DNA of 64,000 nt from Emiliania huxleyi CCMP1516 (GCF_000372725.1 NW_005195301.1:266647-330646), one strand, 5' to 3'; numbered from the stretch's first letter, positions 10,953-21,934 are shown. Notes: generated from the sequence alone by a model not told the origin. Made by a program: numbers and translations.

Positions 10953-13020
10953 TCAGTCCGCCTTCTTGGCCCTCGATAGCGTCGACATCGCGGGGCTGGC
11001 CGCCAGCCCCTTGTCCTTGGCCGCCGGGGCCTCGCCCTTGCCCGCCGCGCCGCCCCGCGCCCAGAGAGATGCGAGGGCGGCGGCGGCGAGCAGCTGCGCC
11101 GCCGCCGCGCAACGGAGCGCGCCCGTGTCGCCGAGCCGGTCGCGTGCGAGGGCGACCGCGATGACGAGCAGGTTGAGCGGGACGCGGCTGCGGACGAGGG
11201 GGCGGGCGGGGCTTGAGGTGCGCCGCAGAGGGAGGGGGTGAGGGAGGGAGGGAGGGAGTGGGCACGTCAATGCCATGATGGCTCCGCGCTGCGCCCCGGG
11301 CAAGTACGCGGCGCGCAGTCCGCCGACGGCAGGGAAGTAGACGCCCACCGCCGCCTGCGGAGGGCGAGAGGGGTGGGCGGCCTGGGCGGGGACGAGGCGC
11401 GGCGCGTGGGTCGGGTCGGGTCGGGTTGGCATCAGGTGCGGGCCTCGAAGGCGGCGAAGCAGAAGACCAGGTAGAGCGGCTTGTGCGACATGCTGAGCGC
11501 GCGCTGCAGCATGGTCGCCGCGGGGGGGGAGGAGGCGAGGTAGAGGGCTCCCGCCGCTCCGAGAAGCACGGGCAGCAGGAAGGCCTCAGCCCGCAGCCCC
11601 TTTGCGGAGCAGAGCGAGAAGGTCGCCGAGCCGACGGCGCACGCGGCCATGAAGCAAGAGAAGACCTTTCCAAAGGGGAGTCCTTCCCGCGCAGCGGCGG
11701 GGGCGGCGGCGACGATGGCGGGGGCAAAGACGAGGACGAAGATGTACATGGACGCCTCGAACAGCGCCTGCACCGCCATCAGCGAGAGCAGGTCCGGCCG
11801 CCGCAACAGGATGGAAGCGCCCTCGCGCAGGCCGCCGCCGCCGCCGCCGCCGCCCTTGCCGCCGCGGTTCTCGCGCCACGTGGCGGACGCGATGGCGGCG
11901 CCGGCGGCGAGGAGGGGGAGCGAGGCGAGGAAGGGCGCCTGCGCGGGGCCACGCGCGTCACCCGGTCCGGCGGGTGGGCGTGGGTCCAAGGGTCTCGAGG
12001 CGTGGCGCTGCAGGGGCGGCGCAGGGGCGGCGCAGGGGCGGCGCAGGGGCGGCGCAGGGGCGGCGCAGGGGCGGGCGGCGCAGGGGCGGCGCAGGGGCGG
12101 GCGGCGCAGGGGCGGCGCAGGGGCGGCGCAGGGGCGGCGCAGGGGCGGCGAGTTGCCTGAGGCCCGCCCGCAGAGGCGGCGCGAGATGCCACTTGTCCAG
12201 AGGCGATGGCGACGAGCGAGTCGCCGAAGTAGGCCCAGCCAAAGATGCCGCCGAGGGAGGCGGCGGGGAGCGACAGCCTCGCGTGCTCGGCGCACAGCCA
12301 GGCCTACTCTCGCCCCGACGCAAAGCAAATCTCCCCTGGCTGGTGCGGACCCCAGGAGGCAGTGAGCCGAGGAGGACGCCTCGGGCGCCGCCGCGAGCAG
12401 CGACGTGCCGATCCCGCCCACAACCCGGCCCGCCAGCAGCAGCTCCGGCCGCTCACACACCACCGACGCCGCGGCGGCGCCTGCGGCGGCCGCGTACAGC
12501 ACACACCCCGCCCTGCGGCCGCGAGAGTCGACGAGGGAGCCCGCGGCGGTGCCGACAAGGGTGGCGGCGACGAACCCGGCGAGAAATAGGCGCGACACCT
12601 GCGGGTGCGAGGTTCGCACGCAGTTGGCGATGCGGTCGAGAGGGGGCGGCAGAGAGTAGCAGGAGTTGCGGTCTGGCGGTGGGCGGCGGTGGGAAGGAGG
12701 CGTCAGGACGGGCAGAGACGGACGTCGGTATCGGAGAAGGGCTCGCCGGTCGCCACGTGCCGCTTCGAGGCGTACACCTCGTGGAAGTACGGGCCCTGCA
12801 TCCAGTCGGCCGCCTTGAAGAGGAGCCAAGCCGGCAGGTACTGCCACTGCAGCCGGCGGAGAGCTTCAGCCGTGTCGGAGGGGGCAGCCGAGCCGTCGGC
12901 CACAGCGGCGGCCTCACGCGACGCGGTGGCGCGGCGTAGGAGTGTGAGCACGAGCCACGCGCCGCCGAGCGCGGCGAGGAGCTTGTCCAGATCGGCAGCC
13001 AGATCGGCCGCCATATACAT
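10953..13020 (-). CDS. MFSD5-type (molybdate-anion transporter family) major facilitator, six exons
   Basis: Exons: 13020-12724, 12598-12380, 12303-12193, about 11976-11444, 11354-11266 and 11187-10953. Exon 1 has QYLPAWLLFKAADWMQGPYF, the family's first-helix signature. Exon 2 has LFLAGFVAATLVGTAAGSLV then DSRGRR (MFS loop motif) and GRVVGGIGTSLL. Exon 3 continues AWLCAEHARL and GWAYFGDSLVAIASG. Exon 4 has FEASMYIFVLVFAP and FGKVFSCFMAACAVGSA. The final exons give AAVGVYFPAVGGLRAAYLPG and, across a GT-AG junction, IMALTRVPLNLL. Two junctions (12379 and 11443) require GC donors. Characterised MFSD5/MOT2 proteins import molybdate; that substrate is inferred. The exon 3/4 junction is not phase-resolved because the intron is filled with an 11-bp minisatellite. 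A second ATG lies at 13014. Confidence 0.82.
12006..12152. repeat. GC-rich minisatellite inside a transporter intron
   Basis: About a dozen copies of an 11-bp GGGGCGGCGCA unit, with occasional 4-bp GGCG insertions. It lies between exons 3 and 4 of the MFSD5-like gene and keeps long artificial frames open on both strands. Confidence 0.9.
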
Positions 13021-13259
13021 TCTTGACAAAAGAAAAGGGAGGTGCTTGGCTAGCACGCTATTGGCATGCCGACGGCTAAGGCCGAAATCGTTATTGTTCA
13101 TACCTCTTGCAGGTGTGAACACATACACTGGTTTTGCTGTTGTGTATCTACTCAGCTGCTCCGCTTATACTTACCTGTGAATGAAGCGCGAACAGCGTCA
13201 CGATTTGAACAGGGTTCCTTTGAACGATATCGGTGTTTACCGCTCTGAGAATAGCGCTC

Positions 13260-13540
13260 ACTTGAGCACTTGAGCAACTGCCACTGGATAGGGATTAGGG
13301 ATAGGGTCGGATTCCGCATGGTACGGGACCCCTCGATCGTCTCGCCCTCCCTCACTGGGCTCTGGGTCTGGGGTGGTCATTGGGAGGGGTCATAACACAC
13401 ACGGTACAGGATCGAGGTGCACGCTGCTGAAGCAGCGGCCAGCGCTCACTCAACAGCTACGCAAAAAGTCTCTTGAGCACTTGAGCACTGGAGAGGGTCG
13501 ATTCATCCGCATGCGGCATGGTACGGGACCCCTCGATCGA
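13260..13540 (+). repeat. Repeat family A, one long and one short copy in tandem
   Basis: 13260-13432 matches the 5411 copy with small insertions (ATTAGGGATAGGG, GGGCTCTGGGTC). 13473-13540 repeats only the head (GAGCACTTGAGCACTGGAGA to ACGGGACCCCTCGATCG). The flanks contain a short GT run (13606-13622). Confidence 0.75.
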
Positions 13541-13924
13541 AAAGTCTCTCTTTATCTCAGCTGTCCGTTCTCGACTTCTCGTGTGTGTGGTCTTGGGTCC
13601 GGGGTTGTGTGTGTGTGTGTGTACTCAGGTAGGTTGTTGCACTTCGCGCATATCTTGGAGCACTTTGCTTGGAACTGCCCTATTACTATCCTTCAACAGT
13701 ACATAACTCTCATTCATAAGACAAATCGTCCGAATCTTTTGTTTGCATGAAGCCTGTAACCTGCTTCTTTCGGCCCGACTCTGCAGAGAGAGTTGACGAA
13801 CGTATTACCCCTCTTAGTTTTGCCTGCCGGCGTGCTTACTAATATAATAACTCGGCAGATACTCGAGTAATCGTACGTCCATGCAACGATTGAGACAGCT
13901 GGTAATAGCTCTTGAAACGGGCCC

Positions 13925-15086
13925 ATGCCTCGCAGCTTGCTCGCGCTCGCAGTCTCGCTCGCGGCGCGCCGGACCATCGGGAGCACCCTCTGTAGCGACC
14001 ACCACACATCGTGCGCGCACTGGGCAAACGGCGGAGATTGCTGGGGCGAGAACGCCACCACCGTCATCAAAACGTGCCCGGCGTCCTGCGGGATCTGCCG
14101 GCCGGGATGCGAAGACTCACATCCAGAGTGCAGACACTGGGCCCAGGATGGAGAGTGCTACTCCAACTCTGGCCCGGTGCGCCTCCTCCTCCCCAGAGTG
14201 CACTTCGTCACCCTCACTCCGGTACACTCTTACAAAACAGATGCACGAAGTCTGCCCTCTCTCGTGCGGCCTCTGCACGACTCCGTGCAAGGACCTCTCC
14301 CCAGCTTGCGACCGCTGGGCGATGAGCGGGCGCCTCGTTTCGCCCTCCTCGCATTCGCTCGACCCAAAGAAACTTCGGGAATTGTTCAAGCCGTAGGCGT
14401 TGCCAGCAGTCGCACGGTCCAGACCGAACTTTTATGCTGCGTGTCTGCCCTCTTGCCTGCGGCGTGTGCTCCTCCTTGTGCTCGGACACGCACTCCGACT
14501 GTGGGCAGTGGGCCCTGCAAGACGCGTGCACTCTGAATTCAGGGTACATGATGAAAGGTCATGTGTCCTATGAGAAGGGAGTGGGGTGAGGTGTGCAAAC
14601 GGCGTCCGATACCCCCCCCCCCCCTCCCCCCCCTCCCCTCCCCAGCCTGCCCGCACTCCTGCGGCTCTTGCCGTCGCGATGAGGAATGCCGCGATCTCGA
14701 TGAGGAGAGGTGCAAGAAGTGGGGCAAGGAGAGGTGCGAGGCGAATCCAAGTGAAATGCTCAGGTCTGTGCAGTACAGTCTCTCCTCTCCTCTCTCCCTC
14801 CCCATCACGAAGCCGTGCCGGATCAAGTCTAGGAGCTGTCCAGCAACGTGTGGCGCCTGCACCGTCGCATGCGCCGACCGCTCTCCAGCTTGCCACTCCT
14901 GGTCGGCCGACGGCGAATGCGAGTACAATCCGGTCCGGATGGTGACTCGCTGCCCTCGTCTCTCCGCCCGACTCCCACCCCACCGCCCGCCCCACTGCCC
15001 CTGACCCCTTCCCGCAATGTTGCCAGGCGCTGGACTGCCCCGCCACTTGCGGCATCTGTTCCGACCTGCGCGACAGCCTGGTGTGA
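13925..15086 (+). CDS. Secreted protein with tandem ShKT domains
   Basis: ATG 13925 opens a hydrophobic leader (MPRSLLALAVSLAARRTIG), likely a signal peptide. Then come repeated six-Cys ShKT domains of the form C-x-D-x4-C-x2-W-x3-G-x-C-x2-N...CPxSCGxC: CSDHHTSCAHWANGGDCWGE with CPASCGIC, then CEDSHPECRHWAQDGECYSN with CPLSCGLC, and others. Exons 13925-14176, 14646-14763, 14833-14941 and 15027-15086 splice at GT-AG sites near the N-P-x-M point between half-domains. Phases agree, and the last exon reads ALDCPATCGICSDLRDSLV then stop. A further domain (CSDTHSDCGQWALQDACTLN) ends at 14557. The end of exon 2 (starting 14241) and the start of the exon ending 14557 are unresolved. ShKT modules are disulfide folds found in many enzymes and secreted proteins; nothing here indicates toxicity. 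Confidence 0.8.
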
Positions 15087-15651
15087 TGAGAGACTGATCT
15101 CCTCGCCGCCGCGCCAGTTCCACGACCGCATACGGGGGGGGAGCGCGGAACAGTCTCGCTGCTCTCTCGTGTAGTCGTGAATCCGTAAAGTTGTCATGTA
15201 GCCAGAGCCATATGACGTTGCGGGCTCGCCCGTTGTGATGCCAGACGACTGTGGACTACTGTCTACTTCCTCTCCGTCACACTTCCCAAAAAGACGACTC
15301 TCCCCCCACAATCATGCTGACATACCTTGCTCCCCCCCCGGCACACAAGATGTCCAGTGTCACACCCTCCAGTGTGGACTGGGACTCTTGGACTGCTCAC
15401 TCTAATGCGCCTCGCTGCGAACAGACACCTCGCTGATGACCCCCACAACGCTCACTCCTCTCCCTCCTCATACTCCCCGCCCTCCTCGCCCTCCTCCTCG
15501 CTCTCCGACGGGCAATCGCATACGTCGCTCGGGTCGGATCCCTCCCAATCGTTTTCTTCCGCGTACCGGCGCGAAATCTGTCCGCAGCTACTGTAGAACT
15601 TGTGCTCGGGCTCGTACTCGGAGTCATTGTCCTCGTTGTCGAGCGAGTACT

Positions 15652-16800
15652 TCACTCTTGCAGCAGGTGCGCCGCCACCCTGATGTGCGCCGCCTCCGCT
15701 GCCTCCACGAGAGCCTTGTGCCGTGCCACGTCCTCGTCGCTGCTCCCACCCGCTCCCGGCTCTCTCCACTCCTCAATCGCGGTTGAACGCGGGTCGTCAG
15801 GGTCCTCGGGAGCGCCGAGCCTGAGGTAGGGCCAGCCGCCGCCGCCGCCGAAGACCTGCGTCAGCATCGCCCGCGTCTGCGAAAGTGGCCGCCGTATCGT
15901 CATGCCGCGCCACGCAAAGAACGGTCCGTGCTTGCCCAGCAGGGTAGGCGACGCGCGCAACGGCCACATGTATGGAAAGTGCGGGTCGACGTGCGAGGCG
16001 CAAAACTCCTCGACACCACGCCATAGCAGCACCCTCGCCGCGAGCAGATTCGCCTCTGCCGCGCCGTGCTTGGCCGCGGTGTCTGTGAGTGCTCGTTGAG
16101 TGCGCGGACGATCGAGATCGGCGATACCGGCCGCCTCGACGAGCGAGTCGTCATCCGCCGCAGCCTTGAAGACGTCGAATCGCAGGATCGTTGGGCCCGA
16201 TTGATTGTCATCAAAGTAGTCCTCCGGCGCCGTGCATAGGCTGACCTTGGCCCTGGCAAGGACCGTCTTGCGTGACGTGTCCCGCAGCTCCACGACCGTC
16301 TGTGGGCTGTAGCCTGAATTTGGCCGAAGACGAATCTCTGTTTTGACGGCGAGCACGGGGCCGTCGGCAGGCAGTGCGGGCCGATCGCCGAGTTGGACTG
16401 CCATCCAGAGGTCAGTCGCGATCAACCACGGTGCACAAAGAATATCGTGATCAGAGACGGATTGCATCAGCAGGGCGGTCTCCTCGTAGCCCAGGCCGGC
16501 GCCGATCTTCACTGCCAGGGCGCATTCGCGCTCGCGTCCTTCCACGCCTGCTGAAATAGGTTGTCGAAGCCGAGTGCATAGCGCGAACGCCATGTGAAAG
16601 GCGCTCCGTTGTAGTGATCCTCAAGCGGAACGTACTTCCAGCCTTCTGTTGAACTCAGCTTTGCCTGGCTCGCCGCATCTGTGCGAAGTTGATAGTTGTT
16701 TGCACGCGCGGGCTGAGAAAGAGAGATCGGCATACCTTCTCGCATGGGAGAGTATCCGCACGAGGATCTCGTCAGGCAGCTCGAGCAGTTCCAGGGGCAT
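15652..16800 (-). CDS. F-box protein, probably intron-containing
   Basis: From ATG 16800 the protein opens with MPLELLELPDEILVRILSHA, a typical F-box start that binds Skp1 in SCF ubiquitin ligases. Downstream sequence continues in a second frame (ANNYQLRTDAASQAKLSSTE, EDHYNGAPFTWRSRYALGFD). It then moves into the long frame ending at 15652, which includes GAGLGYEETALLMQSVSDHD, DILCAPWLIATDLWMAVQLG, HVDPHFPYMWPLRASPTLL and HGPFFAWRGMTIRRPLSQTR. Two frame changes (near 16720 and 16520) must be introns or errors; the first coincides with a GTATGC...TTTCTCAG segment, only about 23 nt long. An acidic continuation in another frame (to 15452, rich in S/E/G) may be a real C-terminus joined by splicing. 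No substrate-binding repeat is recognised. Confidence 0.6.
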
Positions 16801-16890
16801 GGCCGAAGGCAAACCACCTCCGAATGAGATCGGGACCGACTGGCACCTGGACCGGATAGACAGCAACCCCCCGTTCGTTGGGGACCGCTA

Positions 16891-17363
16891 CAGTGGGTTG
16901 GGGGCCGGGCATTAAGAAAACAGAATGGCGGCACGCCGCCGTTTCTAAGCCTTTCCACAGCCCTCACCCACCCCACGCCGTGGTTTCTTAGCTCCGGCCG
17001 GCACTCAGGCCAGAGCCGGCCCCCTAAGGATTTTAGGTAAGAGGTAAGCTGCTAGCTGCGGTCCGCGAGGGCGATGCCAGAGAGTCTGCCGCCGAGTCGG
17101 CTCTCTGGATGACGGGAAGACGCACACACGCCTCCATCTCCACTCCACTCAGAACACCGTAGACTTGGAAAGTGACAAGTGCGCGCGCCGCAGGCGAAGA
17201 GAAATTTTGAGCTGGGGCCGCTCCCGTTCACACTCGAGACTCGTGTCTGGCTGGCCTTTTCTCGGGGCCGCGCCTGCGGCGCGCCGTGGTTTCTTAGATT
17301 TTTGCGGAAATCTCTTGGTAGGGTTTCTTAATGCGACGTTTTCTTAATGCCCGCAACCCACTG
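16891..17363. mobile_element. Tc1/mariner-pogo-like nonautonomous element with TA target duplication
   Basis: The left end CAGTGGGTTGGGGGCCGGGC continues ATTAAGAAAAC. The right end is its inverse (GTTTTCTTAATGCCCGCAACCCACTG), lacking 5 bp. Both termini are flanked by TA (16889-16890 and 17364-17365). The interior repeats GGTTTCTTAG-like words and has no transposase frame. Confidence 0.75.
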
Positions 17364-17510
17364 TACTCATAAAACGGATCCCAAAACGGCGAAAATCAGC
17401 AAAACTTGGGTTGTGCGTACGTACTTTTAGCTTACTGGGAGAAAAGATAGAGAGGGGTTTGTGTGGGAGAAACCGATCGAACTCCACACCCGCGTCGTGC
17501 CAGTGACATG

Positions 17511-17566
17511 AGCACTTGAGCAATGGATAGGGTCGATTCCGCACATGGTACGAGACCCCATGGAAC
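17511..17566 (+). repeat. Repeat family A, head fragment
   Basis: Matches only the first part of the family (AGCACTTGAGCAATGGATAG through CATGGTACGAGACCCC). Confidence 0.7.
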
Positions 17567-17730
17567 ACCGTCACCCCCGCCCTATAAAGCCGTAGGCTTA
17601 AGCCAAAAAGCTATCAAGGCATGTGCCAGTGAGACAGAGCAGTGAGTGTGTGAGAGAGGAAGGTTTGTTCTGCTCCTCACAACAACAACACAAACTCCTC
17701 TCTCTTTAGTCTATAGATCTCACGTTGAGG

Positions 17731-18546
17731 TCAGTCTCCTGGGACCTGCACGACCCAGAGAGCGCCTTGCACGACCGCCACCGCGCTGAGGGCGATCGCA
17801 ATGCCGATAAGCATCTTACGGCGCACAAAGACCTCGGCGAGCAGCAGAAAAGCGTAGCGCTGGAAGAGGCCGAGGAGCGACGGCAAGTGCTGCACCGATT
17901 GCGCATCGCCCTTGCCAACCGCTGAGTTGACCACCGAGAGCATCAACAGGAGCGCCGACGAGGCGCCGCACGCCAGCGCAGGGCCGATGCGTCCGCCGGC
18001 GCAGTTACAGCCGAAGGAGAGCCACGCGTTGAGACTCACGGTGCTGACGAATCCGAGCAGCCCGAACAGAAAGTGCGAGTTCACTCCCGTCCACGCGAGC
18101 GCGTACTCTCCCCGCAACAGCAGCTCCTTGAGGCTGTGCGTGTGCGGCACAGCCGCCTCCAAGAGCACGTTCCTGGCGATGGTTGCGTACCTGCAGTCAC
18201 AGAGCAGGATGAGCTCTGCAGAGTCGAGTGACATGCCTGTTGTGAGCCGAGCGGCTGTGAGATTAGGCACGCACATTATCGCGGTGAGCTCCGACACAAG
18301 CGACGTCCACGCAACCAGCATGTGAAGCCGCTTCAGGCGCGCGGTGTTCGGCGAGTCCGAGGATTGTGGCTTTGGTCCGGCAAAGCTCGCGAGCGGCACG
18401 AGGCCGCCTGTGAGGAGTGCCGCCGTGCCCTGCATGTTGCCAAAGAGCGCAGCCGCGTCGGCAGCATGCGACGCGAGCGCGAGCTCTGGGGCAGCACGCG
18501 GCGTCGCCGCAACGTGCAGCAGTGCAGGGAGGGCGGAATGGATCAT
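17731..18546 (-). CDS. Multi-pass membrane protein of unknown function
   Basis: A 271-residue reading frame from ATG 18546 to the stop at 17731-17733. The frame continues upstream to 18633 only with a GTG, so an upstream exon is possible. Hydrophobic stretches suitable for membrane helices include LLTGGLVPLASFAG, MLVAWTSLVSELTAIMCV, HFLFGLLGFVSTVSLNAWLS, CGASSALLLMLSVVNSA, LLGLFQRYAFLLLAEVFV and a last one, MLIGIAIALSAVAVVQGALW, before a short tail VVQVPGD. The basic RRK before the last helix suggests an inside-positive loop. Cysteines cluster around FGCNCAGG. The protein resembles the general architecture of small algal multi-pass proteins, but I recognise no family motif and assign no function. 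Codon bias fits the neighbouring genes. Confidence 0.6.
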   Translation of the reverse strand: MIHSALPALLHVAATPRAAPELALASHAADAAALFGNMQGTAALLTGGLVPLASFAGPKPQSSDSPNTARLKRLHMLVAWTSLVSELTAIMCVPNLTAARLTTGMSLDSAELILLCDCRYATIARNVLLEAAVPHTHSLKELLLRGEYALAWTGVNSHFLFGLLGFVSTVSLNAWLSFGCNCAGGRIGPALACGASSALLLMLSVVNSAVGKGDAQSVQHLPSLLGLFQRYAFLLLAEVFVRRKMLIGIAIALSAVAVVQGALWVVQVPGD

Positions 18547-18755
18547 TGCGAGTAGTGAGTTTGAACAAAGAGACGAGATGTTTTCCGAATCAAGATTGAG
18601 AGCGCGAAGATCCTGTGTGGTGGGCGGCGCCACAGTGCCGTGCCGTCCTGGCGGGCCGTGGCGGCCGGGTTTCCTTTTCTTTCTCTTTCTTCCTCCTTAG
18701 GGTATTTTCGTGCTGAGCTACGTACGGCACGCCCGCCGCCGGCGCGCGTTACCCC

Positions 18756-20763
18756 TCAGTTGAGCTTGGCCCAATGCCTGCGGATGTAGCCAAGGCCGGC
18801 TTGCATGACTCCCTCCCCGACGGTCGGGTACGGGTGAATGACCCTCGCAACCGCGCCCAGCCCCACCCCAGCCTGCATGGCGAGGGTCACCTCGTTGATG
18901 ATGTTGCCCGCGCCGGCGGCGACGACGGTCGCGCCGACGATGGTGTCGGTGTCCTTGGAGCAGTGGATCTCGACGATGCCGCCTCCGGCCGCCTGCCCCT
19001 CGAGGATGAAGCGGTCGTTGTGCTCGAGCGACGAGGAGTACGTGTCGACCGCCACGCCGGCCGCCTCGGCGTCGCGTCTCGTCAGCCCGACGGAGGCGAC
19101 CTGAGGGTGGCCGGGGGAAGGGGACACGGACACGTGCTCTCCTCCGCGCGCGAGAGCCGGCCAAGTGTCTGGCTGCCGCAACTCCATGTCTTGAGACAGG
19201 AGCCCCAGAGCTTTCAGAGCGGCTGTGTGTTCATGTCTGCGGTGCGAGGCGACCTCGGGCTCGGTGTAGCAGCAGCGCGGCACCACGAGCGAGGAGACCT
19301 TCCAGCCGTCGCCTGATGAATCCTTCGTTCACAATCAGTCATGAGCCGCAGTTGAGCGAGGGGACCTTGCAGCCGTCGCCGAAGAGCGCGTTCTGCACGG
19401 CCAGCTTGGCCATCTCGCCAGACATGTGCGTGAAGCGAGGTACGCCCGCCGCGCAGTCGCCGACCGCGTACACGCGCGGGTTGGACGTGGCTCCGAGGTC
19501 GTCAATCGCGATGCCCTCCTTGCCGCAGTGCGCCACGCCCGCCGCGTCGAGGCCGAGCCCGTCGACGTTCGGCGTGCGGCCCGTCGCAACCAGCAGCGCC
19601 TCGCACTCCAGCTCCGCCGGGACGCCGCCGCCGCCGCCCAGCACGAGCTTGAGCAGAGGGAAGGCGCGCGGGTCGTCTGGCTGCTGCCGCAGCGTCTGCA
19701 CCTACGGGACGGTTCCGAGACTCTTCAGAGAACGTTGCAAGTGCGCCTCGGCGGTCGCGGCCGCAGCGTCGGCACCTCCTTGACGTCCACGCCCGACACG
19801 AAGGCGACGCCGTCGGCCTCGAGCGCCTTGACGACCGCCTCTCGCGCCGCCGGCTCCTCCTTGGACAGGACCGCCGAGCGAGCGAGCACCGTCACTTGAG
19901 AGCCAAAGGCGGCGAAGGCCTGCGGCGGCACGGGGGCTCCGGCGCGGTCTGGGAGAGGCGGCGGGCGAGGAGAAGCTGCTCTCACCGAGATCAGCCGAGA
20001 GAGCTAGCCGCGACACGCCTAAGCGCCTCGCCTGCGCCATCTCCATCCCGATGACGCCCGCGCCGAGCACGACCATCCGCGGAGGGAGCGCAGTCAGGTT
20101 GTAGAGCGTCGCGTTGGTGACGTAAGGGGCGGCGGCGAGGCCGGGCGTGGGCGGCACCGCGGCGCGGCCTCCCGTCGCGATGACGCACTTCTTGAAGCGG
20201 AGCGTGCGCTCGTTGACCACCACCGTGTCGGGCCCGGAGAACCTTGCCCAGCCTTGGTACACGTGCGCGCCCGCCGCCGCAGAGCCCTCGTGCGAGTCGG
20301 CGGGCGCGATGTGGGCGCGCAGCCGGCGCATCCGCGCCATCACGGCGTCAAAATCGACCTCCAGCTTGGGCGCGGTACCGTCAGCGGCGACCAGGAACCC
20401 CTCGGCCAGCGCCGCCCTCGCCTCCCGCGCAGCCCGCGCGCAGTGGAGCAGCGCCTTGGACGGGACGCAGCCGACGTTGAGGCAGTCGCCGCCCGCGAGG
20501 TGGCCCGAGATGAGCGCAGAGCGCGCACCGCGCCGCGCCGCCTGCTTGGCCGTCACCAGCCCGCCCGCGCCCGAGCCGATTGCGATGATGTCATACTCTC
20601 CGGCCGCTTCCGCCTCAGTCGGGCCCTCCCAGGCACGAGGACGGACGGCGTCGAGCAGCTTGACGTTGCTCTCGTCGAGCGGCCACACGTCGAGCGCGCG
20701 GGCCTCCTCAGGAGGGGCGTCAGACCACGAGGCAGGAGGGGCGTCAGACCACGAGGACGCCAT
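18756..20763 (-). CDS. Class I pyridine nucleotide-disulfide oxidoreductase (mercuric reductase / dihydrolipoamide dehydrogenase-like)
   Basis: ATG 20763 starts a short Ser/Ala/Asp leader containing two tandem SWSDAPP units, then the FAD-binding fold YDIIAIGSGAGGLVTAKQAA. The redox-active disulfide motif is GGDCLNVGCVPSKALLHCAR. The second Rossmann motif is RMVVLGAGVIGMEMAQ, continuing after a GC-AG intron (donor 20031) with AFAAFGSQVTVLARS. Later exons hold LLVATGRTPNVDGLGL, RVYAVGDCAAGVPRFTHMSG, then VVPRCCYTEPE|VASVGLTRRD and the dimerisation domain with GAGNIINEVTLAMQAGVGLG and HPYPTVGEG. All key elements of the family are present. The HPYPT element supplies the interface His-Glu pair typical of these enzymes. 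C-terminal vicinal cysteines of true mercuric reductases are not seen, so the electron acceptor is uncertain. No obvious plastid or mitochondrial leader precedes the domain. Confidence 0.92.
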
Positions 20764-20884
20764 CTCAATTTTGGACTGTGTGTGTGCTCGCTTCTGGGAA
20801 ACTTCGCCCGGCTCGAAGAAAAAACTGGCAGCCACACCTCCTGGTTTGGCATGAAGGAGGAAGACGCCAGGCTGCGAGGCGCAG
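20764..20884. promoter_or_regulatory. Short divergent spacer, probable bidirectional promoter
   Basis: About 120 bp separate the oxidoreductase start (minus) from the first supported coding codons of the plus-strand gene. The first exon of the latter may lie here, for example from ATG 20851. No TATA-like or named motif is evident. Confidence 0.4.
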
Positions 20885-21934
20885 CCGGCGAGCGCGATCA
20901 GCGTGCCCGTCATCGGCACGTCGCGCGCCATCTGCGTCGCCTTCAGCGGCGAGAGCGAGGCACGCGCCTTCCTCGAGCAGTACGCCGGCGGTGGCGTCCT
21001 ACAGCTCCCAGCGCCAGACAACATCACCATCACCTTCGCCGCTCTCGACGCCACCGTGTGGGGCAAGCAGGCGGAGGCGCGCGAGACCCAGGCGACCATC
21101 GACTCCGACGGCCTCCTCGCCATACGCACGCGCGGCGCCATCAACACCGCGGCCCAGATCGAGCACTTCGCCCCCCTCTTGGAGAAGCACTTCGGCAACG
21201 TGGTCTCCATCCAGGAGGGATACCACTCCTTCCTCGGCACGAAGTCGGACGAGAAGGACGGCTCGATCCTCTTCAAGGTGAAGAACGAGAACCTCGTCTG
21301 CAACCTCCCTGTCCTGCCCAACGTCTACGCGAGCGGCGATGTCGGCGGACCCCTCCGCCTCGACGTCGGGAGTGTGAAGGTGCTCGGGAACAAGCTTTGC
21401 CCATCGTGCCGCGCCTTTGCGACGACGAGCGCCGACATCATCCACGACGCGCAGTGCGGCGCGCAGGCGCTCAAGGAGAGGCGCGCCGCAGCGGCGAACG
21501 TCGCCAAGAAGAAGACCTTCGAGAGCCTCATCGTCGACAACAGGGTCGAGGTCGCGCGCGCGGCGGGCAAGGCCAAGGCGATGGCGGTGCGCGACGGGAT
21601 CGGCTTCTGCCCGGCCTTCAACCAGACCGCCATCCCGTGCAAGACCGCCGCTCGCTGCCGCTACGCGCCGTGCGTCAACTTCGAGGCGCTCCTCCACTCC
21701 GCCTTCAAGGACACTATCTACGAGCGCATGCCGAGCGCGGTCAGGCTGGGCACAAGCCGCGGGCGGCGCGGGCGCGGCGGCCGCGGCGGCGGCGGCGGCG
21801 GCGGCGAGGTCAAGAGCAACAAGAAGAACTGGGCGAGCGTCGCCCGCGGAGCCGCCCGCTCCTCCTCCGACGGCGGCCCACTCCTCGAGTCCAACGAGCC
21901 CTCCCTCTACGAGGGGAGCGACGAGGATTTCTAG
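20885..21934 (+). CDS. Hypothetical protein with RGG tail (5' end incomplete)
   Basis: The reading frame is open to the TAG at 21932-21934 but contains no ATG before the middle of the protein. An upstream stop in the same frame at 20852-20854 means a preceding exon or a splice acceptor (CAG at 20882-20884) is needed. The N-terminal part (AICVAFSGESEARAFLEQYA, DNITITFAALDATVWGKQAE) resembles an alpha/beta domain. A Cys-containing centre follows (NKLCPSCRAFATTSADIIHD, IGFCPAFNQT, CRYAPCVNFEALLHSAF), which may bind metal. The C-terminus is an arginine-glycine segment (RGRRGRGGRGGG), then NWASVARGA and an acidic end YEGSDEDF. The RGG tail suggests RNA association, which is inference only. No family recognised. 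Confidence 0.6.
   Translation, partial: PASAISVPVIGTSRAICVAFSGESEARAFLEQYAGGGVLQLPAPDNITITFAALDATVWGKQAEARETQATIDSDGLLAIRTRGAINTAAQIEHFAPLLEKHFGNVVSIQEGYHSFLGTKSDEKDGSILFKVKNENLVCNLPVLPNVYASGDVGGPLRLDVGSVKVLGNKLCPSCRAFATTSADIIHDAQCGAQALKERRAAAANVAKKKTFESLIVDNRVEVARAAGKAKAMAVRDGIGFCPAFNQTAIPCKTAARCRYAPCVNFEALLHSAFKDTIYERMPSAVRLGTSRGRRGRGGRGGGGGGGEVKSNKKNWASVARGAARSSSDGGPLLESNEPSLYEGSDEDF

Noticed and set aside
13925-15086. Reading the ShKT array as a toxin gene
   Set aside because: ShKT is a widespread disulfide module; multi-domain secreted architecture in an alga gives no evidence of toxicity.
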